Positions 17,086 through 24,823 of a stretch of 64,000 bases of DNA are shown here, piece by piece. Position numbers and translations under genes: made by a program. The stretch's first letter is position 1. Every line of letters starts with the position of its first letter. The stretch comes from an uncultured Bacteroidales bacterium (lineage in GTDB: Bacteria; Bacteroidota; Bacteroidia; Bacteroidales; Paludibacteraceae): contig ONEZ01000012.1 of assembly GCA_900316995.1 (NCBI GenBank), positions 1-64,000 on the forward strand, written 5' to 3'. The notes under the pieces were generated by a model, which was not told where the DNA came from, did no database searches, and saw only the letters and a list, made by a program, of their open reading frames with translations.

Positions 17086-19353
17086 ATGCTAAAATTTATA
17101 AAAATACTGAAACCGCCGTTTCTTATCATATTGGCGGTACTGTCAGTTGTTTCAATTTTATTGCTAATTGTGAACGTAATAGCACCTCCGATAGCCAAAT
17201 CCTACATTCAAGACCACGATGCGGAGCTTATAGGAAGGAAGATAACCATTGAAGATATTGATGTTGATGTTTTCCGTGGAATATTGGTTGTGAAAAACGC
17301 ATTCCTGTATGAACAGGATGACAGCACGGTGATGGCATCGCTGAAAGAGTTGTATGCTGATATCCAAATGCGCCAGCTGCTCAGCAGACGTGTGGTGGCT
17401 GACTCCATAAAACTTTCAGGATTCAGGGTTGAGATTCTTCAAGACGGAGACCGTTTTAATTTTTCTGATATTGTGGAGCGTTTTTCCACGCCGGATAGTG
17501 TTCCTGCCGACACCACTCCCAGTGCATGGGGCGTGATTCTCAAGAACATACTCATAGAACGTAGCTATATTCACTACACCGATGTGCAGGTGCGCAGTGA
17601 GTTTGGGTTTACAGACTTGTCACTTGCTATCCCTATAATAGATTTGGCTGATATAAAGTCAAAGATGGGATTGCACTTTGATTTTATGAACGGCGGCTCT
17701 CTTGACACAAGGCTTCTTATTGACGCTAATAAGAAACTCTATAACCTTTGGTTTGACCTTACTGACTTCCAGCTCACTGGTGCGCATCCGTACGTGCGTC
17801 AGTTTATACATAGTAACTCTATGACAGGCTCGCTTACTACACGTCTTAACCTTAAAGGGCGTACAGACCATATCTTGGACCTTAGCATAGGAGGACAGAT
17901 AGGTGTAAGGAATTTTGAACTTGTTGATAATGAGAATCGTACTATAGCTGCGCTTGACACGGTGGGCATGGAGGCTGCAAATATTTATGTGAAAAACAAC
18001 ACGGCCTCCCTTAACTCTCTCTATCTTTCAGGTCTTAAGGTAAAGTATGAGGTGCTGGGTGACACTATTACAAATTTCACCGGCCTGATGGTGGAACGCT
18101 CCGCCGATGCTGACACTACTGCCGTCAAGACAGCGGATGAGGCTGAGAAACCTTGGATTGTAACAGCCAAAAAGGTTAGTGTGGCCAATTTGGAGTTTAC
18201 CTACTCCGATGCAACCCTGCCTGAGCCGTTTGAGTTCAGGGTTCACAATATTTTCGGTTCCATTGACGGATATGATTCACGCCGCCGTAACACTGCACGC
18301 CTTAACGCTCATTTGCAGAACAAGGGAAGCTTGAAGGTGATATGGGACGGCCGCCTGAGTGATATGAAAAACCAAAAGTTTAGCATCGGGGTGGCAAACC
18401 TGCCGCTTGAAACATTCACGCCATACACTCTTGAATACACAGGATATCCGCTTACAGGCGGAACCATTACGCTTGATGACCGCACCACTATTGAAAACAA
18501 CCGTATAAGCAGTCAGAATCATATTCTCATATACCATCCTGAGGCTGGTGAAAAAGACGCGTCTGTGCATCCTGAGTTCAGAGTGCCTTTGAAAACCTGT
18601 TTGTACCTTCTTACCGATATGAATAATAAAATATCTGTGAATCTGCCCGTTACAGGTAATCTTGATGACCCTAAGTTCTCTTATCGTAAGTTTGTGGTGA
18701 AGGCGGTGTTCAATGTGCTTCTAAAGGCTCTGGCGTCACCTATTACAGCTATTGCAAATGCTGCAAACAGCGGGCGCGGAACTGATATATCAGATATGCT
18801 TATTGAGGTTAACCAGTTTGAACTTACGGCAGGGCAGTATGAACAGCTTGACGCTGTGGCGGAACTGTTAAAGTCTAAACCAGAGTTGAAGATAAAGTTT
18901 GCACAGTCAATAAACTATCCTAAGGCATACGAAACTTTCTGTCTTTTTGCTCTAAAACGTGATTATCTGGTAAGTACGGGTGTGCAAAAACCGTCAATTA
19001 AGGATATTCAGCGTTTGGACGCTAATTCTGAGAAGGTTAAGATGTTCCTTTGGGACAAGGTTAAGAAGAGCGGAGCCGCTTATCACGCCGATGTTAACAA
19101 GGATGCCTCCACTATATACGGAGAGCCTGCCGAGCACCTTATTTTGCGTGGCGTGGCTGTGAGAGACTCACTTGTAGATTCATATTTGAGCCGTATGGGT
19201 GTGCCAGACAGTAATTATGATGTGTTGCGCCTTGCCCCTGACAGTGTTAAGCACAGCATGGGCGCTAACAAGTACCGCATAAGCATTGACCTTATAGACA
19301 ATGATGTGGAGAGCATTGATGAGATTGACAAAGTGATAGACGGAATGAATTGA
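17086..19353 (+). CDS. DUF748 / AsmA-like membrane-anchored protein
   Basis: The 755-residue protein has an N-terminal transmembrane anchor (FLIILAVLSVVSILLLIVNV) followed by a long periplasmic region of DUF748 type (ITIEDIDVDVFRGILVVKN; LSLAIPIIDLADIKSKM; LPVTGNLDDPKFSY). AsmA/DUF748 proteins are elongated beta-rich structures thought to help move lipids between membranes. A C-terminal stretch (about 590-680: LIEVNQFELTAGQYEQLDAV) resembles OmpA-like sequence in some relatives. The ATG at 17086 is chosen because an upstream in-frame ATG (17029) precedes the -7 box. It is divergent from the DUF5686 outer-membrane protein, consistent with an envelope role. Confidence 0.75.
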   Translation: MLKFIKILKPPFLIILAVLSVVSILLLIVNVIAPPIAKSYIQDHDAELIGRKITIEDIDVDVFRGILVVKNAFLYEQDDSTVMASLKELYADIQMRQLLSRRVVADSIKLSGFRVEILQDGDRFNFSDIVERFSTPDSVPADTTPSAWGVILKNILIERSYIHYTDVQVRSEFGFTDLSLAIPIIDLADIKSKMGLHFDFMNGGSLDTRLLIDANKKLYNLWFDLTDFQLTGAHPYVRQFIHSNSMTGSLTTRLNLKGRTDHILDLSIGGQIGVRNFELVDNENRTIAALDTVGMEAANIYVKNNTASLNSLYLSGLKVKYEVLGDTITNFTGLMVERSADADTTAVKTADEAEKPWIVTAKKVSVANLEFTYSDATLPEPFEFRVHNIFGSIDGYDSRRRNTARLNAHLQNKGSLKVIWDGRLSDMKNQKFSIGVANLPLETFTPYTLEYTGYPLTGGTITLDDRTTIENNRISSQNHILIYHPEAGEKDASVHPEFRVPLKTCLYLLTDMNNKISVNLPVTGNLDDPKFSYRKFVVKAVFNVLLKALASPITAIANAANSGRGTDISDMLIEVNQFELTAGQYEQLDAVAELLKSKPELKIKFAQSINYPKAYETFCLFALKRDYLVSTGVQKPSIKDIQRLDANSEKVKMFLWDKVKKSGAAYHADVNKDASTIYGEPAEHLILRGVAVRDSLVDSYLSRMGVPDSNYDVLRLAPDSVKHSMGANKYRISIDLIDNDVESIDEIDKVIDGMN

Positions 19354-19360
19354 GAATTAT

Positions 19361-19444
19361 ACGTCACTCTGAGTGGAGTAAAACGGAACGAAGAGTCTCA
19401 TAATGATTATGAGATCCTTCGGCTAAAGCCTCAGGATGACGTGC
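19361..19444. repeat. REP-like imperfect palindrome
   Basis: About 84 bp that reads as a long imperfect palindrome: ACGTCACTCTGAG at the left pairs with CTCAGGATGACGT at the right, and the centre is CTCATAATGATTATGAG. It lies between the DUF748 gene and the permease gene. Half of a closely related sequence is found inside mtaB at 58100-58140. Confidence 0.8.
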
Positions 19445-19454
19445 GTATTAAATT

Positions 19455-20402
19455 ATGAAAGCCATTCTTAAATATATAAAGCCGTATTCGTTGCCTATTT
19501 CCATTGCAGTGGGGGTGTGCGGCTATTTCATATATCACAGCCTGCCGCTTGAGCCTTATATGCGTCATGTCACGGCCGATGCGGTGAGCATTATTCAGCC
19601 TGTGCTGCTGTTTCTCATGCTTTTTTTCTCATTTTGCAGAGTGGAGCCGCAGCAGATGAAACCACGTATTTGGCATTTGTGGCTTGGCCTTTTGCAGATA
19701 GTATGTTGCGCCACATTCGCCCTGATAGCCATTTTTACCTCTGGCGATGAAAAGATAGTGGCGGAAGTGGCGATGTGCTGTCTTGTGTGTCCTCCTGCCA
19801 CCGCATCGGTAGTGATAATTGGGAAACTCGGCGGAAATATTTCAAGTGGCTCAACATACATTGTCATAAGCAATTTAATTGTGTCTGTAATAACTCCGCT
19901 CTTTATCCCGTTTATGCACCCTGAGAGCGGCTCTACTTTTTTTGCCACCTTTCTGGCCATGATTGGAAAACTCTTTCCGCTGATGCTTGGCCCTCTGCTG
20001 CTTGCCTGGCTTGTACGTTATCTGTTGCCAGCGCTTCACGCTAAGATAGTTACATACCCCAACATTTCATTCTTTTTGTGGCTCATAGCGCTGTCGCTTG
20101 CCATGGTTACTGCAAGCAGGGCGCTGATGAACAGCAATGTGGCTGGCGGAACCCTTGCCGTGATGGCTGCTGTGTCTCTTGGTAGCTGCGTGTTCCAGTT
20201 TTGGATTGGACGGCGCATCGGGGCGTCAGACTCAGACGCTATAGCCGCAGGGCAGACCCTCGGCCAAAAGAACACAGTGTTCCTTATATGGATGTCATAC
20301 ACATTCCTAACCCCCGTAACCGCCATTGCCGGCGGGCTCTACAGCATCTGGCACAATGTCATAAACACCTGGCAGCTGGCGAGGCGTGACCACAGTGACT
20401 AA
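19455..20402 (+). CDS. BASS-like permease (bile acid:sodium symporter superfamily)
   Basis: The 315-residue integral membrane protein has about ten hydrophobic segments. The segments CLVCPPATASVVIIGKLGG and GQTLGQKNTVFLIWMSY fit the two crossover regions of the BASS fold, where a broken helix binds substrate. Substrate is not predictable: family members carry bile acids, pyruvate or other organic anions. It follows a REP-like palindrome and has no clear promoter of its own beyond the shared upstream region. The 3' end overlaps by 4 nt a convergent remnant gene. Confidence 0.65.
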   Translation: MKAILKYIKPYSLPISIAVGVCGYFIYHSLPLEPYMRHVTADAVSIIQPVLLFLMLFFSFCRVEPQQMKPRIWHLWLGLLQIVCCATFALIAIFTSGDEKIVAEVAMCCLVCPPATASVVIIGKLGGNISSGSTYIVISNLIVSVITPLFIPFMHPESGSTFFATFLAMIGKLFPLMLGPLLLAWLVRYLLPALHAKIVTYPNISFFLWLIALSLAMVTASRALMNSNVAGGTLAVMAAVSLGSCVFQFWIGRRIGASDSDAIAAGQTLGQKNTVFLIWMSYTFLTPVTAIAGGLYSIWHNVINTWQLARRDHSD

Positions 20403-20692
20403 AACACATATCCTATACCTAACCCATCTTGGCACAGCTGTAAATTGATATACCTATCAGGGGCATTCTTTTTTCTTTCGTTTCGCTCCATTGCGCTCTT
20501 GTTATATACTTTGTATGCATTTGTACGTAGATGAAATCCTATTAAGGTGACAATACCTCCTCCTACTAAGATTGGGATCCCGGCACAGAGCACTGCAACA
20601 CCTGCATAATAGGTGTCCTCTCCATTTATTTTTGTGACACCATTGCGTTGCGCGGAAGAACCAATTCCTGCACATATTCCGCCACTAATCAT
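20399..20692 (-). pseudogene. Remnant of a small membrane protein, 5' end missing
   Basis: From the first ATG the frame encodes 97 residues with two hydrophobic segments (VAVLCAGIPILVGGGIVTLIG) and a C-terminus ending in LGIGYVF, a pattern common in small Bacteroidales membrane proteins. The same frame stays open upstream to about 20855 and encodes plausible protein there (DIKTCYLGEKALTRQEYKDI, then HNNKCIGVGIALGCIGGALM) but with no ATG or GTG start. The gene therefore appears to have lost its promoter, start and signal peptide, probably in the same deletion that removed the end of the protease upstream. Confidence 0.55.
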
Positions 20693-20831
20693 TAATGCAC
20701 CTCCTATACAACCTAATGCAATTCCAACTCCTATACACTTGTTGTTGTGACGTCTCCAAGCTGATTTGTCGGTCTTAAGAATGTCCTTGTACTCTTGTCT
20801 TGTTAATGCTTTTTCGCCTAAATAACAAGTT

Positions 20832-21746
20832 TTAATATCTAGTGTCGTTTGTTTTTAAGTTTTCACCGTCAGAAGAAGATCCTGATAGAGAACTGATCTC
20901 TCCCTTTGTATATTTTATTTCCTCACCTAGTAAATGTGTCATCGGGTATCCCATTGTCCATACGGCCTCTCCGATTTCTGCGTCTTCATTGGCTATGGTA
21001 TACGGGATGTCTTTTAATTCAGAAAAATCTTCATCTCTAATCTGAAATATTGCAATATCATTAGATTCATCGCCAGTTACATAATAGGCTCGGTAGAATT
21101 TGTTATCAGAAGCTTTTACCATGCTATATTTATTGCCACCATAGACGTGATAATTTGTAACTATGTAGTTGTCTCTTAGTGCAAATGCTGTGCCTTGGCT
21201 GCTCTCTGAAGCAGAACCGCTTTCTACATACATATCATGTGTTGGATATGACTTTATGAAATTAAATTGAATGGTGGTCTGTGTCCCCATACCATAACTA
21301 TTGTTTTGTGCAATTTTACCGTTGTCTATGATAGCTGTAAATTGACCACTTTTGCTTAGAGTTGTTTGACAAGATGCAATAACATTATGTTTTGCATCAA
21401 ATATCATGAATTTATAAGCATTGCTATTACCGATATTTTCAAGTACTACATATGATTCCCAGTCATTTTCAGCTGTATTGCCAAAACATACCAAATATCT
21501 TCCATCACGTTTATCGCTCATTTTAACAATATAAACGTCTGGAAGTATGCTCGTCTTTGATTCTTTGACCCACGCATTATTAAGAATTGTAGCACCGTTC
21601 CCCCTAAACTCAACAGAATAAACTCCTTCAATAGGGTCAAGATTTGCGATGCACTTTTTGTAGTATTCTCTAGCCTCTTGTTCTGTGACCGCGAATGTAG
21701 AAGTAAAGAGAAATAGAGAAAAAAATAGTGTAATTGTTTTTTTCAT
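20832..21746 (-). pseudogene. Trypsin-like serine protease truncated before the catalytic serine
   Basis: The 304-residue product has a signal peptide (MKKTITLFFSLFLFTSTFA), a beta-rich N-terminal region of unknown type (about 20-165) and the first two-thirds of a trypsin-like domain: YIVTNYHV supplies the catalytic His (about residue 200), SNDIAIFQI the Asp (about 235), and VWTMGYP the following strand. The protein stops after SLSGSSSDGENL, just where the oxyanion loop and GNSGGP serine motif should follow. No such motif occurs in any frame downstream; a fragment of another gene begins instead. It is best explained by an internal deletion and would be proteolytically inactive. A strong -7 box remains. 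Confidence 0.65.
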
Positions 21747-21789
21747 AAAAATAGTCATAGTATTTGTATGTTTTTTGTTTTTCGTTTTA

Positions 21790-21797
21790 CAAAGATA
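21790..21797 (-). promoter_or_regulatory. -7 box of the truncated protease gene
   Basis: TATCTTTG on the minus strand, about 45 nt before the ATG at 21746. Confidence 0.55.
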
Positions 21798-21832
21798 AAC
21801 AACTTTGCATTTGATTATTTTTAGTGTGTGTG

Positions 21833-21940
21833 AACCGATAGTTCACAGTGAACAATTAGTTTTCAATCCTAACCGATATTTTAGCGGTTCGGCAAAGATT
21901 ATAGTGGGTTATGATGTGATTTGTAAAATAACTACTTTTG
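21833..21940 (+). promoter_or_regulatory. Operator-like palindrome and promoter upstream of the HTH gene
   Basis: GTTCAC-a-GTGAAC (21841-21853) is a perfect 13-bp palindrome and is flanked by two copies of AACCGATA (21833-21840 and 21871-21878). A -7 box TACTTTTG (21933-21940) follows. Transcription from it would read through the structured element at 22006-22138 into the HTH gene at 22164. Confidence 0.5.
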
Positions 21941-22005
21941 CAAAAACCATATAATCAAACGGAATAGAATAAATAGAAATTTCTTGTTAAATTGAGTATT
22001 GCGCT

Positions 22006-22138
22006 CTTATTCTCTACACCGTAAACGACCAATTTGTATGTAGCCAGAATAAGCAGTAAGTGATGTTCACGTCTTGTGGCGTGAACTGTCACGTGTTTAT
22101 TGGCTACAAGGCTTTGGTCGGCCCACGGTGTGAATAAG
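22006..22138 (+). other. Rod-like nested inverted repeat in the HTH-gene leader (copy 2 of a two-member family)
   Basis: Nested helices in order: CTTATTC/GAATAAG (22006, 22132), ACACCGT/ACGGTGT (22016, 22125), CGACCAA/TTGGTCG (22026, 22114), TGTAGCCA/TGGCTACA (22039, 22101), GTGA/TCAC, and apical GTTCACG/CGTGAAC with an 8-nt loop. The 3' linkers between the second to fourth helices are AGGCT and GCCC. Copy 1 at 6141-6280 has AGGCA and GCC in the same places, and both begin TTGC-n3/4-TTATTC. It would lie within a roughly 200-nt leader ending 26 nt before the HTH start. A structured RNA or a folded DNA recombination site are both possible. Confidence 0.65.
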
Positions 22139-22163
22139 CAAACGGATAGTTGACGCCATTTTT

Positions 22164-22394
22164 ATGCAAGCACCAAAGCTACACATCGGACGTATCATAA
22201 ATGAGGAACTGTACGCACAAGGGCACACCACTGTGTGGCCTGCACAGCAGCTTAACTGCACAAGGCGTAATGTCTATAAAATTTACCAAAGGTCTTGGAT
22301 TCAGACTGACCTACTTTTAAAAATCTCTGTGATTTTACGTAGGAACTTTTTCGTGGAGTATGCTAAGGAGTATGAGAGACTCACACAGTTTTAA
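22164..22394 (+). CDS. Small helix-turn-helix DNA-binding protein
   Basis: The 76-residue protein has a lambda-repressor-like (XRE) helix-turn-helix: LHIGRIINEELYAQGHTTVW then AQQLNCTRRNVYKIYQ as the turn and recognition helix. Small proteins of this type are common in Bacteroidales genomes, usually as solo genes, and their targets are unknown. The gene is preceded by a long structured leader and, further up, by the palindrome GTTCAC-a-GTGAAC, a plausible autoregulatory operator (inference). The apical helix of the leader element contains the same GTTCAC/GTGAAC halves. Confidence 0.75.
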   Translation: MQAPKLHIGRIINEELYAQGHTTVWPAQQLNCTRRNVYKIYQRSWIQTDLLLKISVILRRNFFVEYAKEYERLTQF

Positions 22395-22453
22395 GGTTTA
22401 AGAAATTCTTTGATGTAAAATAGGGTATCATGTGCATCTATGTAAATTTTTCT

Positions 22454-22514
22454 GTTGTAATTGACAAAAATTATAATTTCTGCAGTTATAATTGACAAAA
22501 TTTGTATATTTGCA
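22454..22514 (+). promoter_or_regulatory. Tandemly duplicated promoter of the nucleotidyltransferase gene
   Basis: Two direct repeats of 31 and 30 bp (22454-22484 and 22485-22514) each contain TAATTGACAAAA and end near TGCAG. The second has a full -7 box TATATTTG; the first has the weaker TATAATTT. The duplication may give two start points or reflect replication slippage. Confidence 0.6.
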
Positions 22515-22553
22515 GAACTTAGTCTACAAAATTTGTTAGCCGTGGATGTGTAA

Positions 22554-22850
22554 GTGAAAACTACAGGAGAATATATTAACATTATAAACGCCCACTCTGA
22601 TGAACTTAAATCAAAGTTTGGGGTGAAATCGTTACGTTTGTTTGGTTCTACTGCGCGCAATCAGCATAATGAAAAAAGTGATGTTGATGTTTTTGTTGAT
22701 ATGCCTCCAAGAATATTTAAAATTGTGGGGTTAGGTATTTATCTGGAAGATTTACTTGGATGCCATGTTGATGTGGTGAGGAATCACAGTAATATGAATG
22801 TTTTCTTAAGAAATGAAATAGAAAGAGATGGAATCACTGTCTTCAACTAA
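22554..22850 (+). CDS. MNT-type nucleotidyltransferase domain protein (orphan MntA-like)
   Basis: The 98-residue single-domain protein of the minimal nucleotidyltransferase family carries GSTARNQHNEKSDVDVFVD (residues about 31-49), the GSx10DxD catalytic signature, with a third acidic residue at CHVDVV. MntA antitoxins of this type AMPylate a HEPN (HepT) toxin encoded immediately beside them, but no HEPN gene is adjacent here: a terminator follows 38 nt after the stop. Start is a GTG. It may be a relic of a lost toxin pair or act alone. Confidence 0.85.
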   Translation: MKTTGEYINIINAHSDELKSKFGVKSLRLFGSTARNQHNEKSDVDVFVDMPPRIFKIVGLGIYLEDLLGCHVDVVRNHSNMNVFLRNEIERDGITVFN

Positions 22851-22887
22851 TATTATCGAGCATCTTAATGGTTGCTTGTAATTCCCT

Positions 22888-22913
22888 CCTCCTTATCACA
22901 AAGGAGGTTTTTT
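22888..22913 (+). terminator. Intrinsic terminator after the nucleotidyltransferase gene
   Basis: CCTCCTT pairs with AAGGAGG around a short loop, followed by six T. Confidence 0.85.
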
Positions 22914-22961
22914 ATTGCGAACACACGTTGCCCTAAATTTGGAGAGTTGTCACTTTTTACG

Positions 22962-22969
22962 TAAATTTG
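22962..22969 (+). promoter_or_regulatory. -7 box of pfp
   Basis: TAAATTTG about 57 nt before the ATG at 23026. Confidence 0.55.
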
Positions 22970-23025
22970 CACTCTCTATGGGATGAAAATTTTTGATTAA
23001 AAAACATAAATATTTTTTTTGAATT

Positions 23026-24639
23026 ATGAACAAGAGCGCGCTTCAAATCGCAAGGGCTGCATATCAGCCTAAACTGCCTCAGGCACTTAAGGGTGCGGTG
23101 GCTATTACTGAGGGTGAGGCTACACAGTCTGTAGCAGACCAGGAAGAGATTAAGAAACTGTTCCCTAACACTTACGGAATGCCGGTTGTAAAATTTGTGG
23201 CAGCCTCCAAGGCTGAGACTCTGCCAGCTATGAACGTTGGTGTTATACTTTCAGGTGGTCAGGCTCCTGGCGGACACAATGTTATCTCTGGTATTTTTGA
23301 TGGTCTCAAGGCTCTTAACAAGGATTGCAAGCTTTACGGTTTCCTTGGTGGCCCAAGCGGACTTATAGACCACAAGTACATGGAGCTTACAGCTGATATT
23401 ATAGATGAGTACCGTAACACTGGCGGTTTTGACATCATAGGCTCAGGCCGTACAAAACTTGAGAAGCAGGACCAGTTTGACAGCGGTATTGAGATTTGCA
23501 ACAAGCTTGGTATCAAGGCCCTTATTATTATAGGCGGCGATGATTCAAACACTAACGCATGTGTTCTTGCTGAGTACTATCTGCAGAAGAAGTGCGGCAT
23601 ACAGGTTATAGGCTGCCCTAAGACCATTGACGGTGACCTTAAGAACTCAATGATTGAGACATCATTTGGTTTTGACACCGCTTGCAAGGTATATTCAGAG
23701 GTTATTGGTAACATCATGCGTGACGCCAACTCTGCTAAGAAATATTGGCACTTCATTAAGCTTATGGGCCGTAGTGCTTCTCACATTGCGCTTGAGTGCG
23801 GACTCCAGACACAGCCTAACGTATGTATAGTTTCTGAGGAAGTTGAGGCTAAGAAGATGACTCTCTCTCAGATAGTTAATGATATTGCTGACAAGGTTGC
23901 AGCACGTGCTGCACAGGGCAATAACTTTGGTGTGGTTCTTATCCCAGAGGGTCTTATTGAGTTCATTCCTGAGATGAAGGTTCTTATCTCTGAGCTCAAC
24001 GATGCATTAGCTAAGGAGAGCGATGTGGCTAAGGCTCTTAAGATGATTTCTGCTCAGAGTCTTTCTGTATATAACTCACTCCCAGAGGCTATTGCAAAAC
24101 AGCTTACTCTTGAGCGTGACCCACACGGAAACGTTCAGGTATCTCTGATTGAGACTGAGAAGCTTCTTATTGAAATGGTTAAGACTCGTCTTGCAGCAAT
24201 GAAGGCTGAGGGTAAATACTGCGGTAAGTTCTCCGCTCTTGGTCACTTCTTTGGTTATGAGGGCCGCTGCGCAGCTCCTTCAAACTTTGATGCAGACTAC
24301 TGCTACAGCCTTGGTTACAATGCCGCTCATCTTATTGCAAACGGCAAGACTGGTTATATGTCACTTATCCAGAACACTACAAAGCCTGCATCTGAGTGGG
24401 TTGCCGCCGGTGTTCCTATCACTATGATGATGAACATGGAGCGTCGCCACGGAGAGATGAAACCTGTTATCCGCAAGGCTCTTGTGGAGCTTGACGGTGC
24501 TCCTTTCAAGGCTCTTGCCGCTAACCGTGACAAGTGGGCTATAGAAACTGCATACGTATATCCAGGCCCAATCCAATACTTTGGTCCATCAGAGGTATGC
24601 GATCAACCGACAAAGACTCTTATGCTTGAAAAAGCATAA
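23026..24639 (+). CDS. pfp: Pyrophosphate--fructose 6-phosphate 1-phosphotransferase
   Basis: Reversible PPi-dependent phosphofructokinase of glycolysis and gluconeogenesis, the long (plant/spirochaete-type) form common in Bacteroidetes. At 537 residues the length fits. [11 protein letters not shown] (about residue 84) is the phosphate-binding loop, and GGDDSNTNA (about 173) is the PPi-type motif, where ATP enzymes have [15 protein letters not shown] contains the catalytic Asp, followed by [14 protein letters not shown] for fructose 6-phosphate binding. Codon use is biased as in highly expressed genes. It is monocistronic, between its own promoter and a strong terminator. Confidence 0.95.
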   Translation: MNKSALQIARAAYQPKLPQALKGAVAITEGEATQSVADQEEIKKLFPNTYGMPVVKFVAASKAETLPAMNVGVILSGGQAPGGHNVISGIFDGLKALNKDCKLYGFLGGPSGLIDHKYMELTADIIDEYRNTGGFDIIGSGRTKLEKQDQFDSGIEICNKLGIKALIIIGGDDSNTNACVLAEYYLQKKCGIQVIGCPKTIDGDLKNSMIETSFGFDTACKVYSEVIGNIMRDANSAKKYWHFIKLMGRSASHIALECGLQTQPNVCIVSEEVEAKKMTLSQIVNDIADKVAARAAQGNNFGVVLIPEGLIEFIPEMKVLISELNDALAKESDVAKALKMISAQSLSVYNSLPEAIAKQLTLERDPHGNVQVSLIETEKLLIEMVKTRLAAMKAEGKYCGKFSALGHFFGYEGRCAAPSNFDADYCYSLGYNAAHLIANGKTGYMSLIQNTTKPASEWVAAGVPITMMMNMERRHGEMKPVIRKALVELDGAPFKALAANRDKWAIETAYVYPGPIQYFGPSEVCDQPTKTLMLEKA

Positions 24640-24668
24640 TGTGTTTAGTTGGTTCGTACTTATTTTAT

Positions 24669-24702
24669 GAGAGTGACTTTTTTATAGTCACTCTCTTTTT
24701 TT
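24669..24702 (+). terminator. Intrinsic terminator after pfp
   Basis: GAGAGTGACT pairs with AGTCACTCTC, followed by seven T. The stem is nearly the same as the stem formed by each end of the IS at 3-1905. Confidence 0.9.
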
Positions 24703-24779
24703 ATAATATTCGCAATGTTTCTGATTTAGAAAAAGTGTTAAAAACGCAACATCCCTATCTTGGGGAAGTGTAAAATCAT

Positions 24780-24787
24780 TACCTTTG
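24780..24787 (+). promoter_or_regulatory. -7 box of topB
   Basis: TACCTTTG about 37 nt before the ATG at 24824. Confidence 0.6.
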
Positions 24788-24823
24788 CACTCCGTTATAT
24801 GCACATACGTCATTTAATTAGTT

